Assembly: GCF_008710285.1 (NCBI RefSeq)
Contig: NZ_VYQF01000010.1
Location: 62,001-126,000 of the forward strand
DNA length: 64,000 nt
DNA from: Ginsengibacter hankyongi
GTDB taxonomy: Bacteria > Bacteroidota > Bacteroidia > Chitinophagales > Chitinophagaceae
Reading direction: 5' to 3'
Under the pieces are notes generated by a model. It had not been told where the DNA came from. It did not search any database and worked only from the letters and a program-made list of their open reading frames with translations. A program made the translations under genes and the position numbers. Numbering within the stretch: the stretch's first letter is position 1; each line of letters starts with the position of its first letter. Shown one piece after another: positions 18,971 to 26,816 of the stretch.

Positions 18971-19780
18971 ATGAAAAAAACTTTAATATTTATATCCGTT
19001 GTTATTTTATTTAGCAGTTGCGTTGCTAAAAGATATTTAAAACAATCGCAAATGGAAACTGCAACCCTTCGCGAGGATAGCTCGAGGCTGGCTGACCAAG
19101 TTACTTCATTAAATGAAAAAATTGCTTCATTACAGGAAAACATTAAAGATTTAACCGCAAAAATTGATGCGTTGAATAACCAAAACAGTCAGTTGGGGCA
19201 ACAAACAACTGAACAACAAAACCAATTAACCAAAAGCAAGGAAACTTTACAGCAACAAAAGGAAAGATTAGAACATTTACAGGCATTATTAGAACAACAA
19301 AAGAAACAATCGGAAGAATTAAAAAATAAGATGACCGAAGCGTTAAAGGGATTTAATTCTAATGATCTGTCAGTGTATCAAAAAAACGGTAAGGTATATG
19401 TTCGTCTTTCTGAAAATTTACTGTTTCCTTCAGGAAGCGCTGTTGTAAATCCTAAGGGAATTGATGCATTATCTAAACTTGCAGCCGTACTTAATCTCAA
19501 TAACGATGTTTCAGTAAATATTGAAGGGCATACGGATAGTATTCCGATTCGCGGAAGGTTTAAAGATAATTGGGATCTTAGCACTGCAAGAGCTAATGCA
19601 ATTGTAAGAATATTGACCAATAATTATAAAGTGGATCCTGCAAGAGTAATAGCGTCGGGGCATAGTTATTATGAACCTATTGAAAGCAACGAAACACCTG
19701 AAGGACGCGCCAAAAACAGGAGAACTGAAATAATTCTCTCGCCCAAATTAGATGAAATGTATCATCTACTCGGAATGTAA
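18971..19780 (+). CDS. OmpA-family lipoprotein with coiled coil
   Basis: This is a 269-residue outer-membrane lipoprotein. The signal sequence ends in the lipobox LFSSC (Cys at about 16). A long Gln/Glu/Lys-rich coiled coil (about 30-115) leads to a C-terminal OmpA/MotB peptidoglycan-binding domain (about 135-262) with LLFPSGSAVVNPKG, EGHTDSIPIRG and NRRTEIILSPK. It should tether the outer membrane to peptidoglycan. It sits between RNAs B and C on the same strand. Because both RNAs have terminators and promoters, they appear to be separate transcripts, though readthrough from RNA B into this gene would be possible. Confidence 0.9.
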   Translation: MKKTLIFISVVILFSSCVAKRYLKQSQMETATLREDSSRLADQVTSLNEKIASLQENIKDLTAKIDALNNQNSQLGQQTTEQQNQLTKSKETLQQQKERLEHLQALLEQQKKQSEELKNKMTEALKGFNSNDLSVYQKNGKVYVRLSENLLFPSGSAVVNPKGIDALSKLAAVLNLNNDVSVNIEGHTDSIPIRGRFKDNWDLSTARANAIVRILTNNYKVDPARVIASGHSYYEPIESNETPEGRAKNRRTEIILSPKLDEMYHLLGM

Positions 19781-19944
19781 ACTGTTACATCTGGAAAGAA
19801 AACCTGCGTTAACGTTTACGTGAGTTTTTAATTTAATAAGCTCAAGTTTTTTTTAGTAAAATAGTAACATTACGTATATGCCTATTCGTTGATTTACTAA
19901 TAATGTGGTAAATTCAATATGCCAAAAATTACGCAGTAATGCTA

Positions 19945-19975
19945 TTGTAAAGTGTACAGCGTGAACTTATCTTTG
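19945..19975 (+). promoter_or_regulatory. Bacteroidota promoter of RNA C
   Basis: TTG at 19945-19947 is followed by exactly 20 bases and then TATCTTTG at 19968-19975. The start point is expected near 19982. Confidence 0.8.
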
Positions 19976-19981
19976 TTACAA

Positions 19982-20253
19982 AAGTTGATTGATGTTCAAC
20001 AAACATTAATCAGAAATCCAAAAATCCATTTGAAAGAACTTTACCAAATCCGATAAAAAACCAAATAACAATCCGATATCAGTCAACTTCTGTTTTAAAA
20101 TTCAATACCTGTAAATGCCAAATTATCCAAATGAAAACCAGCCCGTAAAAAGGCAATTTGATTTATCCTGAAAGACCACGATACCCCAGGAATAAATTAT
20201 TTTCATGAAGTTAGTCTTCAGAAACTTCCGCACTAATCAGCGGAAGTTTTTTT
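19982..20253 (+). ncRNA. Structured small RNA C, four-copy family
   Basis: This is about 272 nt, the closest relative of RNA B. The long helix is 19982-19996 with 20075-20089. Compared with B, two pairs near the loop side change but still pair (U-G to U-A, C-G to U-G), which supports the helix. The alternative local hairpin GATTGATG (19987-19994) with CATTAATC (20004-20011) is also kept. The five-codon ORF is at 20131-20148, again followed by the AGCCCGTAAAAAGGC hairpin. It ends in its own terminator 127 bases before the 3' end of the minus-strand cold-shock gene. Function is unknown. Confidence 0.75.
20222..20253 (+). terminator. Terminator of RNA C
   Basis: The stem AAACTTCCGC/GCGGAAGTTT has an 8-base loop and is followed by a run of seven T. 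One stem pair is C-G here and U-A in RNA B, a compensatory change. Confidence 0.88.
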
Positions 20254-20380
20254 GTTTGAGACGATATATGACCTGGCGAAGATTATTCTTCGGGACTTAA
20301 CCAGCCTACCATAAAAAACCTTGAGTAATGAATAACCAGGAGAAATTTATACGAGGGTTCGGTTCGTAGATTAAAATTAT

Positions 20381-20836
20381 TTAGCTTTCTAATCTTACAT
20401 TTACAGCGCTTGGGCCTTTTGGTCCCATTTCAATTTCAAATGTTACTTTGCTATTTTCTTTAATTTGGTTAATTAACCCGTTAGCATGCACAAAAATGCT
20501 TTCCTGTGTTACCTGGTCTTTAATAAAACCATATCCTTTTGATTCATTAAAAAATGTAACTTTTCCTCTTCTTATCAGATCTGCCGGATCGGGTGCCACA
20601 TGTTTGGGAACACCAATTTGAATATCTTCTAATTTTATCTTTCTCATTTTACCAGGATCTGGGGGAGTAGAAGAAAGATTTCCATTTTCGTCTATATAAG
20701 CAAGCATATCGTCAAGAGTTTTACCCTCCTTGGCATTATCTTTCCTTTCCTGCTTTCTCTCCTGTTTATCCTGCCTGCTCTTTTGCTTTTTCTTTTCTCT
20801 TTCTTTTTTGTTCCATGTTTCCTGCGATTTACTCAT
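20381..20836 (-). CDS. Cold-shock domain protein with basic N-terminal extension
   Basis: This is a 151-residue RNA/DNA-binding protein. The first ~40 residues are almost entirely Lys/Arg/Glu/Gln (KKEREKKKQKSRQDKQERK), a probable RNA-binding extension or coiled coil. The C-terminal ~65 residues form a cold-shock domain with the RNP1-like motif KGYGFI and the RNP2-like motif SIFVHA. It is expected to act as an RNA chaperone. It is divergent from the RRM gene and downstream of the RNA family cluster. It differs from classical CspA (about 70 aa) by the extension, which is common in Bacteroidota. Confidence 0.88.
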   Translation of the reverse strand: MSKSQETWNKKEREKKKQKSRQDKQERKQERKDNAKEGKTLDDMLAYIDENGNLSSTPPDPGKMRKIKLEDIQIGVPKHVAPDPADLIRRGKVTFFNESKGYGFIKDQVTQESIFVHANGLINQIKENSKVTFEIEMGPKGPSAVNVRLES

Positions 20837-20884
20837 AATTCTTTTCTCTTTAAGTTTATATTATTAATTCCCTGTTCCAATGAA

Positions 20885-20903
20885 GGTACAAAATTTCTGT
20901 ACC
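20885..20903 (-). promoter_or_regulatory. Inverted repeat upstream of the cold-shock gene
   Basis: A perfect 6-bp inverted repeat GGTACA-N7-TGTACC lies 49-67 bases before the start codon. It is either an operator or a 5' UTR hairpin, and the sequence does not decide between them. Confidence 0.35.
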
Positions 20904-21024
20904 AAAATAAAGCAAAACAATTTTTTTGAACGGTGAAAATGAAATAAAATATTGGAGATATAACACCCCATGTAAAATTAGCACCGCATATAATATAACA
21001 TTATAAATCCCAATATAAGTTATG

Positions 21025-21032
21025 TAACTTTG
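21025..21032 (+). promoter_or_regulatory. -7 box of the RRM gene
   Basis: TAACTTTG fits TAnnTTTG and lies 15 bases before the ATG, implying a very short leader. No clear TTG is seen at the -33 position. Confidence 0.55.
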
Positions 21033-21046
21033 CAAAAAATATTATT

Positions 21047-21316
21047 ATGAAACTATTTGTAGCTGGTTTGCCTTATGATCTCGATGATGCTGAGTTGGAG
21101 GAGATTTTTGAAAAATTCGGCAAGGTTGCTACCGCCCGGGTCGCTATGGATAGGGAAACGGGGAAGAGTAAAGGATTTGGATTTGTAGAAATGCCTAATG
21201 ACACGGACGCAAAAAATGCTATTGAAAATTTAAAGGATATTTCGCTCGGTAAAAAGCCACTTATTGTAAAACAAGCTGAAGAAAAGCCACCGTCCAATTC
21301 CGGAAGAAGATGGTAA
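21047..21316 (+). CDS. RRM-domain RNA-binding protein
   Basis: This is an 89-residue single RNA-recognition-motif protein. RNP2 is LFVAGL (residues 3-8) and RNP1 is KGFGFVEM (about 44-51), with the aromatic residues that stack on RNA bases present. The short Pro/Ser/Arg tail (PPSNSGRRW) is typical of Bacteroidota RRM proteins. In Bacteroides such proteins (RbpB and relatives) bind small RNAs and mRNAs, in a phylum that largely lacks Hfq. Its location 0.8 kb after three paralogous small RNAs makes it a natural candidate partner, which is inference only. Confidence 0.9.
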   Translation: MKLFVAGLPYDLDDAELEEIFEKFGKVATARVAMDRETGKSKGFGFVEMPNDTDAKNAIENLKDISLGKKPLIVKQAEEKPPSNSGRRW

Positions 21317-21485
21317 CCAGTGTGACACGGCGCTGTTCTACATCCAACACTAAATGATGATCCGTTCGTCCTGAATAAACTGAATCTAATTGTTATGCCT
21401 TGTTAATTTCTTGCCCCAGCATTACAATTACAGCATTCGATGTTTATTTTTATTCTGTATTGCTTCTTAATAACTATAATTTGAT

Positions 21486-22097
21486 ATGGGTAAAAAAAAA
21501 CAACATTTTGCTAACGGCGACCCACAAACGTTTTCTGCAAAGGGTAATAAAAAACTCTTAAAACGAATTGCTACAAAAAAGAATTGGGATCAGCTTCGTA
21601 TAGATAAATCAACCAGGCTACAACTCAGTAATTTATACAATTTCAAATCACCAGTTAATGCAGCCGTTAAAGTTGAGGACTTACCAAACAATACTTCCTC
21701 TACTTATAAAGTGTTATTTGCGGGGCCTGCGAAAGGTAAAAAGCTTACTGCCAAATTAATTGGTAATCAAAATTCTCTCGATGTATACAGGATAGATCTT
21801 TCCCGGTTGGTTTCCAAATATATAGGAGAAACCGAAAAAAATCTTGAAAAGATTTTTGAAGAAGCCAAAACAAATAACTGGATACTTTTTTTCGATGAAG
21901 CCGACGCCTTGTTTGGCAAAAGAACAAATGTAAAAGATTCACACGACCGTTATGCCAGCAGCCAAATATCTTATTTACTCCAGCAGGTAAATGAATATCC
22001 CGGATTGATAATATTTAGCTCAAAAAATAGGGAAGCCTCCGCCAATACAATTCCTGTAAAATTTCATACTATCATTCATTTCAAAAAGCCATCTTAA
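21486..22097 (+). CDS. Degenerate AAA-type ATPase, truncated
   Basis: This is a 203-residue protein clearly derived from the FtsH/Cdc48-like AAA family. The second region of homology (RIDLSRLVSKYIGETEKNLE) and Walker B FFDEADALFG (Asp137-Glu138) are preserved. The Walker A is ruined: where GPPGTGKT is expected, residues 80-86 read GPAKGKK, one residue short and without the Thr. The sensor/arginine-finger segment is also altered (SSKNREASANTIPVKF) and the C-terminal lid is missing. It probably does not hydrolyse ATP. It could be a decaying gene or a regulatory pseudo-ATPase. The N-terminal ~70 residues are not recognised. Confidence 0.7.
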   Translation: MGKKKQHFANGDPQTFSAKGNKKLLKRIATKKNWDQLRIDKSTRLQLSNLYNFKSPVNAAVKVEDLPNNTSSTYKVLFAGPAKGKKLTAKLIGNQNSLDVYRIDLSRLVSKYIGETEKNLEKIFEEAKTNNWILFFDEADALFGKRTNVKDSHDRYASSQISYLLQQVNEYPGLIIFSSKNREASANTIPVKFHTIIHFKKPS

Positions 22098-22232
22098 CGG
22101 AAAATCCTCATACAGAACAACCGCGCCTTACAGAATATGTAATCTACAGAAATTTTGTTCGCTCATTTGGATATAGTCGAGACGATGACCGAACAGGATT
22201 TTAGCCGAAAGATGTTAATGTAATCAAACTGA

Positions 22233-22718
22233 TTATATTATTCTTACTACAGATGAATCGGTATTTAATCCGGATATTTCTTCAATTGTTTTGTTTAAAA
22301 TGGGGTGTATAAGCCCTGGCGCAATTTCCATCAAGGGAGTTAGAACGAAATTCCGCAAATGTAGCCTGGGGTGAGGAATTATTAAATGATCGGTATTGAT
22401 AATTTTATTACCATAAAACAGGATATCAATATCAATGGTTCGTGGAGCAAACTGGTTATCCTTATTCCTGTTTCTCCCCATGGCTTTTTCAATAGCAAGA
22501 ATATTTTTTAAAACCTCATCGGAAGTAAGATTCGTCTCAACACATATTACACTGTTTAAAAAATCGTCCTGGTTTTTATTACCCCACGGTTCTGTTTTGT
22601 AAAGAGATGATTCTTTAATAACAGGGCCAATCATTTCTCTAATTTTTTCAATAGCCATTTCAAACTTTTCAGAAACTCTCCCAACGTTCCCCCCTAATGC
22701 TATAAATACCTTTTCCAT
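22233..22718 (-). CDS. folK: HPPK, dihydropterin pyrophosphokinase
   Basis: This is 2-amino-4-hydroxy-6-hydroxymethyldihydropteridine pyrophosphokinase, which transfers pyrophosphate from ATP to the pterin alcohol in folate synthesis in the cytoplasm. The 161-residue length is standard. Motifs are ALGGNVG at the N-terminus, the pterin-binding KTEPWG and FLN, the ATP/Mg motif RTIDIDILFY with its two catalytic aspartates, and PHPRLHLRNFVLTPL. All expected residues are present. It stands alone here, without other fol genes. It runs toward the AAA remnant, convergent with it. Confidence 0.95.
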   Translation of the reverse strand: MEKVFIALGGNVGRVSEKFEMAIEKIREMIGPVIKESSLYKTEPWGNKNQDDFLNSVICVETNLTSDEVLKNILAIEKAMGRNRNKDNQFAPRTIDIDILFYGNKIINTDHLIIPHPRLHLRNFVLTPLMEIAPGLIHPILNKTIEEISGLNTDSSVVRII

Positions 22719-22883
22719 ATTTTTTATAATACATCCTTAATTAAAACTTGGTAAAAATATTAATATATAAATTATAAAATAAGTCCCGGTAAAAAGAATA
22801 AGCAACCTTTTTTTTTAAACCAACGTTTATACTGGAAAGGCTCTTTAAAAAAACTCATTTTTTATCTTTAATTGTAAACATTT

Positions 22884-23258
22884 ATGAAACAAAATCAAAA
22901 TTTGGTATTGAGCGTTATAATCTTATTTATAATGTTCGTTAGCTTTTCGTGCAGTAAATCCGGTAACACTCCGGCCAATAACGGAACCGGCGGTACGGGA
23001 GTTACACCAGGTACGGTCAGCATTGCAAACATGGCGTTTGGTCCTTCATCGTTAACTGTGAAAGTAGGCACAACTGTAACCTGGAAAAACAATGACGGAT
23101 ATGCCCATACGGTAACATCCGATGACGGAACAAGTTTTAACAGCGGCAATATTGGCGGAGGTGCTTCCTATAGCTATGTTACAAAAACCGCAGGTACGTT
23201 CGCCTATCACTGCAACATACATTCAGGAATGACAGCAACCCTGGTAGTAACTCAATAA
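22884..23258 (+). CDS. Plastocyanin-like cupredoxin lipoprotein
   Basis: This is a 124-residue blue-copper protein. The N-terminus is a lipoprotein signal with lipobox VSFSC (Cys at about 23). A Gly/Thr/Pro-rich linker then leads to a plastocyanin/azurin-like domain (about 45-124). The four type 1 copper ligands are visible: His in YAHTVTS, then Cys, His and Met in AYHCNIHSGM. It should shuttle electrons in the periplasm, tethered to a membrane. TATCTTTA at 22863-22870 is a plausible -7 box giving a very short leader. No obvious redox partner is adjacent. Confidence 0.9.
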   Translation: MKQNQNLVLSVIILFIMFVSFSCSKSGNTPANNGTGGTGVTPGTVSIANMAFGPSSLTVKVGTTVTWKNNDGYAHTVTSDDGTSFNSGNIGGGASYSYVTKTAGTFAYHCNIHSGMTATLVVTQ

Positions 23259-23300
23259 GCCAATGCCTTTAAGTTAATTAATCAACAATATTTTAGTTAT

Positions 23301-23322
23301 ATAACGCTAAAGTATATTCGAA
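23301..23322 (+). repeat. Dispersed ATAAC...CGAA element (diverged copy)
   Basis: The sequence ATAACGCTAAAGTATATTCGAA matches the consensus of the dispersed family seen at 45479, 56100, 58846, 59616 and 62382. It lies between two convergent 3' ends. Confidence 0.4.
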
Positions 23323-23403
23323 AAAAGTGTATTATAGAATTGCGGCAAATGGAGAATAACTAATAACATTGTTACAGCATCTTATAAAATACCATAATAT
23401 CAA

Positions 23404-24378
23404 TTACCATCTATCCAGTCCTAAAAGTTTCCTTCCGAGTGGTGATAATTCTGCGGTAGTGTATCTGGTCTTTTCCCAATTCCTTGGATCGCCGGGAAAT
23501 GCATATCCTTCCGGCGCCTTTCTTTCTTTCCATGAAGTTATTCTCCATTGACGCAGTTCTTCATTGTCTTCTTCTGCGGGCATCATAGAAATGTATTGCG
23601 CCAATCGCACTTTATCTTTACTCCTGTTTGGACGTATTCCATGTGGCTCTGTACTATTAAATATCAAAAGGTCACCGGCATTCATTTTTACTTTTACAAT
23701 TTCAAATCCTGTTACGTCTGGCTTAAAATGATCGCGGTCCTCTGGTTGAGTTAATTTCCAGGTATCATAAGTTCTGTATAATTCGGGGATGCATTGAAAC
23801 CCGCCCATGTTCTCATCGTTTTGATCAGCCAGCGCCAAAACGCCCTGTACATTTTGTGGCCTTGTTTCAGGATCATAATCCCAATGAATAAAACCCTTTT
23901 GCTCATAACCTTCACGTACAGGTAAATTTAAATTTGCCCTGTCAATGGTCACCCATAATTTTTCAGTCCCCCATATATCAGTAAAAGCCTGGTGTACCTT
24001 CGGATATTGGCGATTATCCCAAAGTAACTGGTGGTTGTAGACTTCAACCATACCTGTGTTGGTAAGTTCCTTCATCTTCATTTCCGCACGTGGAGGCGCA
24101 TACCATGTTGAGGGATCGTTTGGATCTTTCTCCTCAAACTCCCATAAAAAATCGGCTAATCTTTTTACCTGTTCTTTCGGTACTGCATTTTTTATAACTA
24201 TATAACCGTTGGTTATCCAGAATTGCCAATCTTCTTCAGTAAGCAAGTTTAATGGTTTTCCATTTGAGCGGTCATTTAATTTTATTTTGCTGCTTTTGGC
24301 CGTGGATGGATTTCCGGGAATGTCTTTGTGCGCATTCATTGAAGGAGCCATGGTAGTGGTCATTGTTTTTTGTTCCAT
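23404..24378 (-). CDS. Phytanoyl-CoA dioxygenase family oxygenase
   Basis: This is a 324-residue Fe(II)/2-oxoglutarate-dependent oxygenase of the PhyH family. The double-stranded beta-helix carries the HxD pair in FIHWDYDPETR, the distal His in STEPHGIRPNRS and a following Arg for 2-oxoglutarate. In this family the reaction is hydroxylation of a small molecule. The substrate here is not known. It is divergent from an AraC-family regulator whose start is about 145 bases away, the usual arrangement for a regulator and its target. The first ~40 residues are Lys/Ser-rich and probably disordered. Confidence 0.88.
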   Translation of the reverse strand: MEQKTMTTTMAPSMNAHKDIPGNPSTAKSSKIKLNDRSNGKPLNLLTEEDWQFWITNGYIVIKNAVPKEQVKRLADFLWEFEEKDPNDPSTWYAPPRAEMKMKELTNTGMVEVYNHQLLWDNRQYPKVHQAFTDIWGTEKLWVTIDRANLNLPVREGYEQKGFIHWDYDPETRPQNVQGVLALADQNDENMGGFQCIPELYRTYDTWKLTQPEDRDHFKPDVTGFEIVKVKMNAGDLLIFNSTEPHGIRPNRSKDKVRLAQYISMMPAEEDNEELRQWRITSWKERKAPEGYAFPGDPRNWEKTRYTTAELSPLGRKLLGLDRW

Positions 24379-24522
24379 AAAATATTTTTAATTGTATTGA
24401 ATGATACAAAGGTCTCTAATCATAAACCGACGACTAATATCTCTAATGACCACTTTTTGCTCTCTATTGACACTTTCAGTGATTTTTACCCGGAATTTGT
24501 AGCTTTACAGGAAACCAGATGG

Positions 24523-25362
24523 ATGAAAATCAAAAAGGAAATTGTAATTACTAACCCAGGCCAGTCATTTAAACTGTTTACACCCAGATTAAAAAATTAC
24601 TTCTACTGGCACTATCACCCCGAGTACGAATTGGTGTTTGTAGAAGCAACTACTGGTATCCGTCATGTGGGCCAACACATCTCCAGTTTTATGGGAAGTG
24701 ATCTTGTACTGATAGGATCGAACATTCCGCATTTAAATTTTGATTACGGTTTAAAAACCGCCTATCACCAGGTAGTTATTCAATTAAAAGAAAACTTTCT
24801 TGGAGATGCTTTCGATGATATACCTGAATTAAAAACCATACAACTGCTTTTTGATAAAGCATCTATGGGATTATCTTTTACAGGTACAACCAAAGAAACT
24901 GTTGCAAAGAAATTAAAGTACATGCATAAGCTCGGACATTTCGAACAACTGTTATGCCTACTCGAAATTTTACAGATACTTGCTACATCTACTGAAGTAA
25001 CGGAGTTGAATGAACAGGATACCAGTATAAAATTATTTTTAAATGATAAAATTCGCATGGGCGCAATTTATAAATACATCCATGCTAATTATAACGAAAC
25101 GCCTGATGTAAATAAAGTCGCTGAAAGTGTGCACCTGAGCACTCCCGCGTTCTGCCGCTATTTTAAAAAGCAAACAAAAATGACCTTTACCGAGTTTGTA
25201 AATCAATATAAAATAACCCAGGCAAAAACATTGTTATTACAGGATAAGAACATTTCGGAAGTTTGTTATGAAGTGGGATTTGAAAGCCTTTCTTATTTTA
25301 ATAAGCTATTTAAAAAACTAAACGGCGAAAATCCGTCAGTATTTAAAAAACGTTACGCGTAA
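24523..25362 (+). CDS. AraC-family transcriptional regulator
   Basis: This is a 280-residue regulator with an N-terminal cupin sensing domain (FKLFTPRLKNYFYWHYHPEYEL, where HYHPEYEL is the typical cupin strand) and a C-terminal AraC/XylS double HTH (about 185-280; AESVHLSTPAFCRYFKKQ and ISEVCYEVGFESLSYFNKLFK). I chose the ATG at 24523. A longer frame upstream to 24370 would overlap the start of the divergent oxygenase gene and adds 51 residues unlike the family. It likely controls the divergent dioxygenase and itself. The ligand is unknown, and sugar-type ligands are usual for cupin-AraC proteins. Confidence 0.88.
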   Translation: MKIKKEIVITNPGQSFKLFTPRLKNYFYWHYHPEYELVFVEATTGIRHVGQHISSFMGSDLVLIGSNIPHLNFDYGLKTAYHQVVIQLKENFLGDAFDDIPELKTIQLLFDKASMGLSFTGTTKETVAKKLKYMHKLGHFEQLLCLLEILQILATSTEVTELNEQDTSIKLFLNDKIRMGAIYKYIHANYNETPDVNKVAESVHLSTPAFCRYFKKQTKMTFTEFVNQYKITQAKTLLLQDKNISEVCYEVGFESLSYFNKLFKKLNGENPSVFKKRYA

Positions 25363-25399
25363 ATTATTATAAGTATCACTTTACTGATTTTAATTTCTA

Positions 25400-26144
25400 A
25401 TGAAAACAAGCGCAACAAGATTTTCCGACAGCGTAGAAGAGTACATAAAATATCGCCCCGGCTATCCACAACAGGTTATTGAAATACTTAAAGAAGAAAT
25501 TGATCTTAATCCCCGTTCAATTATCGCTGATATTGGCTCCGGCACTGGCATTTCATCAGCTCTCTTTGTAAACAATGGTAATAAAGTTCTTGCCGTGGAG
25601 CCCAACCGCGAAATGCGGGAAGCAGCAGAATTAATTTATTTAAACAACTCGAATTTTACCAGCATTAATGGCACAGCGCAACAAACAAGCTTACCACAAC
25701 ATAGCATCGATATTATTTTTTGCGCACAGGCATTTCATTGGTTTAATACAACAGAAACAAAAATAGAATTTAGCAGAATATTACAACCGAACGGAGATAT
25801 GGTGTTTGTATGGAATGTAAGGAAAGATGAAAATGATTTTCAAAAAGATTATGAAACGATTTTAAGACACATTCCTGAATACAATAAAGTAACGCACAAA
25901 AATATTTCAGACGAAGACATTAGTGATTTTTTCGCACCGAAAAGAATACATAAAAAAAACAGTTGCTAATTTCCAGGTATTTGACTTGGCAAGTTTAAAA
26001 GGGAGGTTGCAGTCTTCCTCTTACTGCCCGAAAGAAGGAAGCATTCACTGGGAGCTAATGAAAGAAATGGAAGATCTGTTCCATAGGTTTGAGAAAGAAG
26101 GCAGGGTTCAATTTGAATACGATACCAAAATATACTGGAGTTAG
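25400..26144 (+). pseudogene. Class I SAM methyltransferase, frameshifted
   Basis: This is a SAM-dependent methyltransferase of the Methyltransf_11 type, broken by one base. The first frame (25400-25969) has the SAM motif I (ADIGSGTGISS), motif II (VLAVEPN), and IIFCAQAFHWFN. It loses homology after FFAPK. The natural continuation KEYIKKTVANF...YDTKIYW is in another frame, ending at 26144. An extra A in the AAAA run at 25940-25943 explains the shift. The rest of both parts is intact, so this is a recent mutation, a phase-variable run or a sequence error. It starts 38 bases after the AraC gene and may be cotranscribed with it. Confidence 0.8.
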
Positions 26145-26520
26145 CGTGCCACTTTCTGGAGCTATTCGCACTTAAAAATATTTTCGGTACTGCGCAATAA
26201 CTTAACAGATTATCTGTTTATATTCTGTGTTATAGTTGTAGTTAATTTCAGCCACTCTGAAAAGGGTGGTTTTTATTGCTGTTATATAAAAGTTGACCCC
26301 ACAAAAGTACTGGCAATAAATTTCAATTTCCAGCGGCAAAACTTCTACAATCTCTATCGTTCCTGTAACTTTATAAACATACCCGCGTATTAAATAGTTA
26401 TTCTATTAATCCAGAAATAAAACGGAACGATTTTTTATTGAAGTAAGAATAAAAATTACGTTATGACAAACGATAAGAAATTAAAAATAACAAGCACTGC
26501 ATAAGCCAAATAATTAATCA
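26145..26520. other. Intergenic region with one terminator
   Basis: This region is AT-rich. Apart from the hairpin at 26252-26274 I see no gene or structured element. Confidence 0.4.
26252..26274 (+). terminator. Intrinsic terminator after the methyltransferase
   Basis: The 7-bp stem CCACTCT/AGGGTGG (one G-U pair) has loop GAAA and is followed by five T. It lies about 110 bases after the methyltransferase stop. Confidence 0.65.
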
Positions 26521-26751
26521 TTACCCACGGGTTTCTTTTCTTATTCCCTTGAGTAGGGTATAAATTGCCATTGAGTGACCATTCCCCAGGTTAAAATCTT
26601 CTTGAAGCCATTTTACAATTTCACCCGCTTTTACACTTGGTTTTAATTGCCCGTTTTTTGTAAATCCTTTTTGTTCAGAAAGCTTTCTAAATTCATCGGG
26701 GCCCTTACCTGTCTTAATTTTAATAGTATCCAAATAAGCCTGGAACGACAT
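26521..26751 (-). CDS. DUF4287 domain-containing protein
   Basis: This is a 76-residue cytoplasmic protein that is almost entirely a DUF4287 domain (FQAYLDTIKIKTGKGPDEFRK, then GQLKPSVKAGEIVKWLQEDF and GHSMAIYTLLKG). The family is a small helical domain, often found alone or fused to a DUF1801-type domain, and its function is unknown. It lies on the same strand as the VOC gene 65 bases upstream and is probably in the same transcript. Confidence 0.85.
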   Translation of the reverse strand: MSFQAYLDTIKIKTGKGPDEFRKLSEQKGFTKNGQLKPSVKAGEIVKWLQEDFNLGNGHSMAIYTLLKGIRKETRG

Positions 26752-26816
26752 AGTTTTTGCATTTAAATTTTTATAAAAATCAAATTTATTTTATAGACAA
26801 TCTTTTTTAGTTGTTT

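Noticed and set aside
18050-20253. RNAs A-C as 6S RNA, RNase P RNA or tmRNA
   Set aside because: The 5' arm pairs with an internal segment rather than with the 3' end, the RNase P and tmRNA core motifs are absent, and four copies in one genome would be unusual for those RNAs.
24370-24522. Longer N-terminus of the AraC protein from 24370
   Set aside because: It would overlap the divergent oxygenase start and its promoter region. The extra 51 residues do not fit the cupin-AraC family, while the ATG at 24523 gives the normal start.
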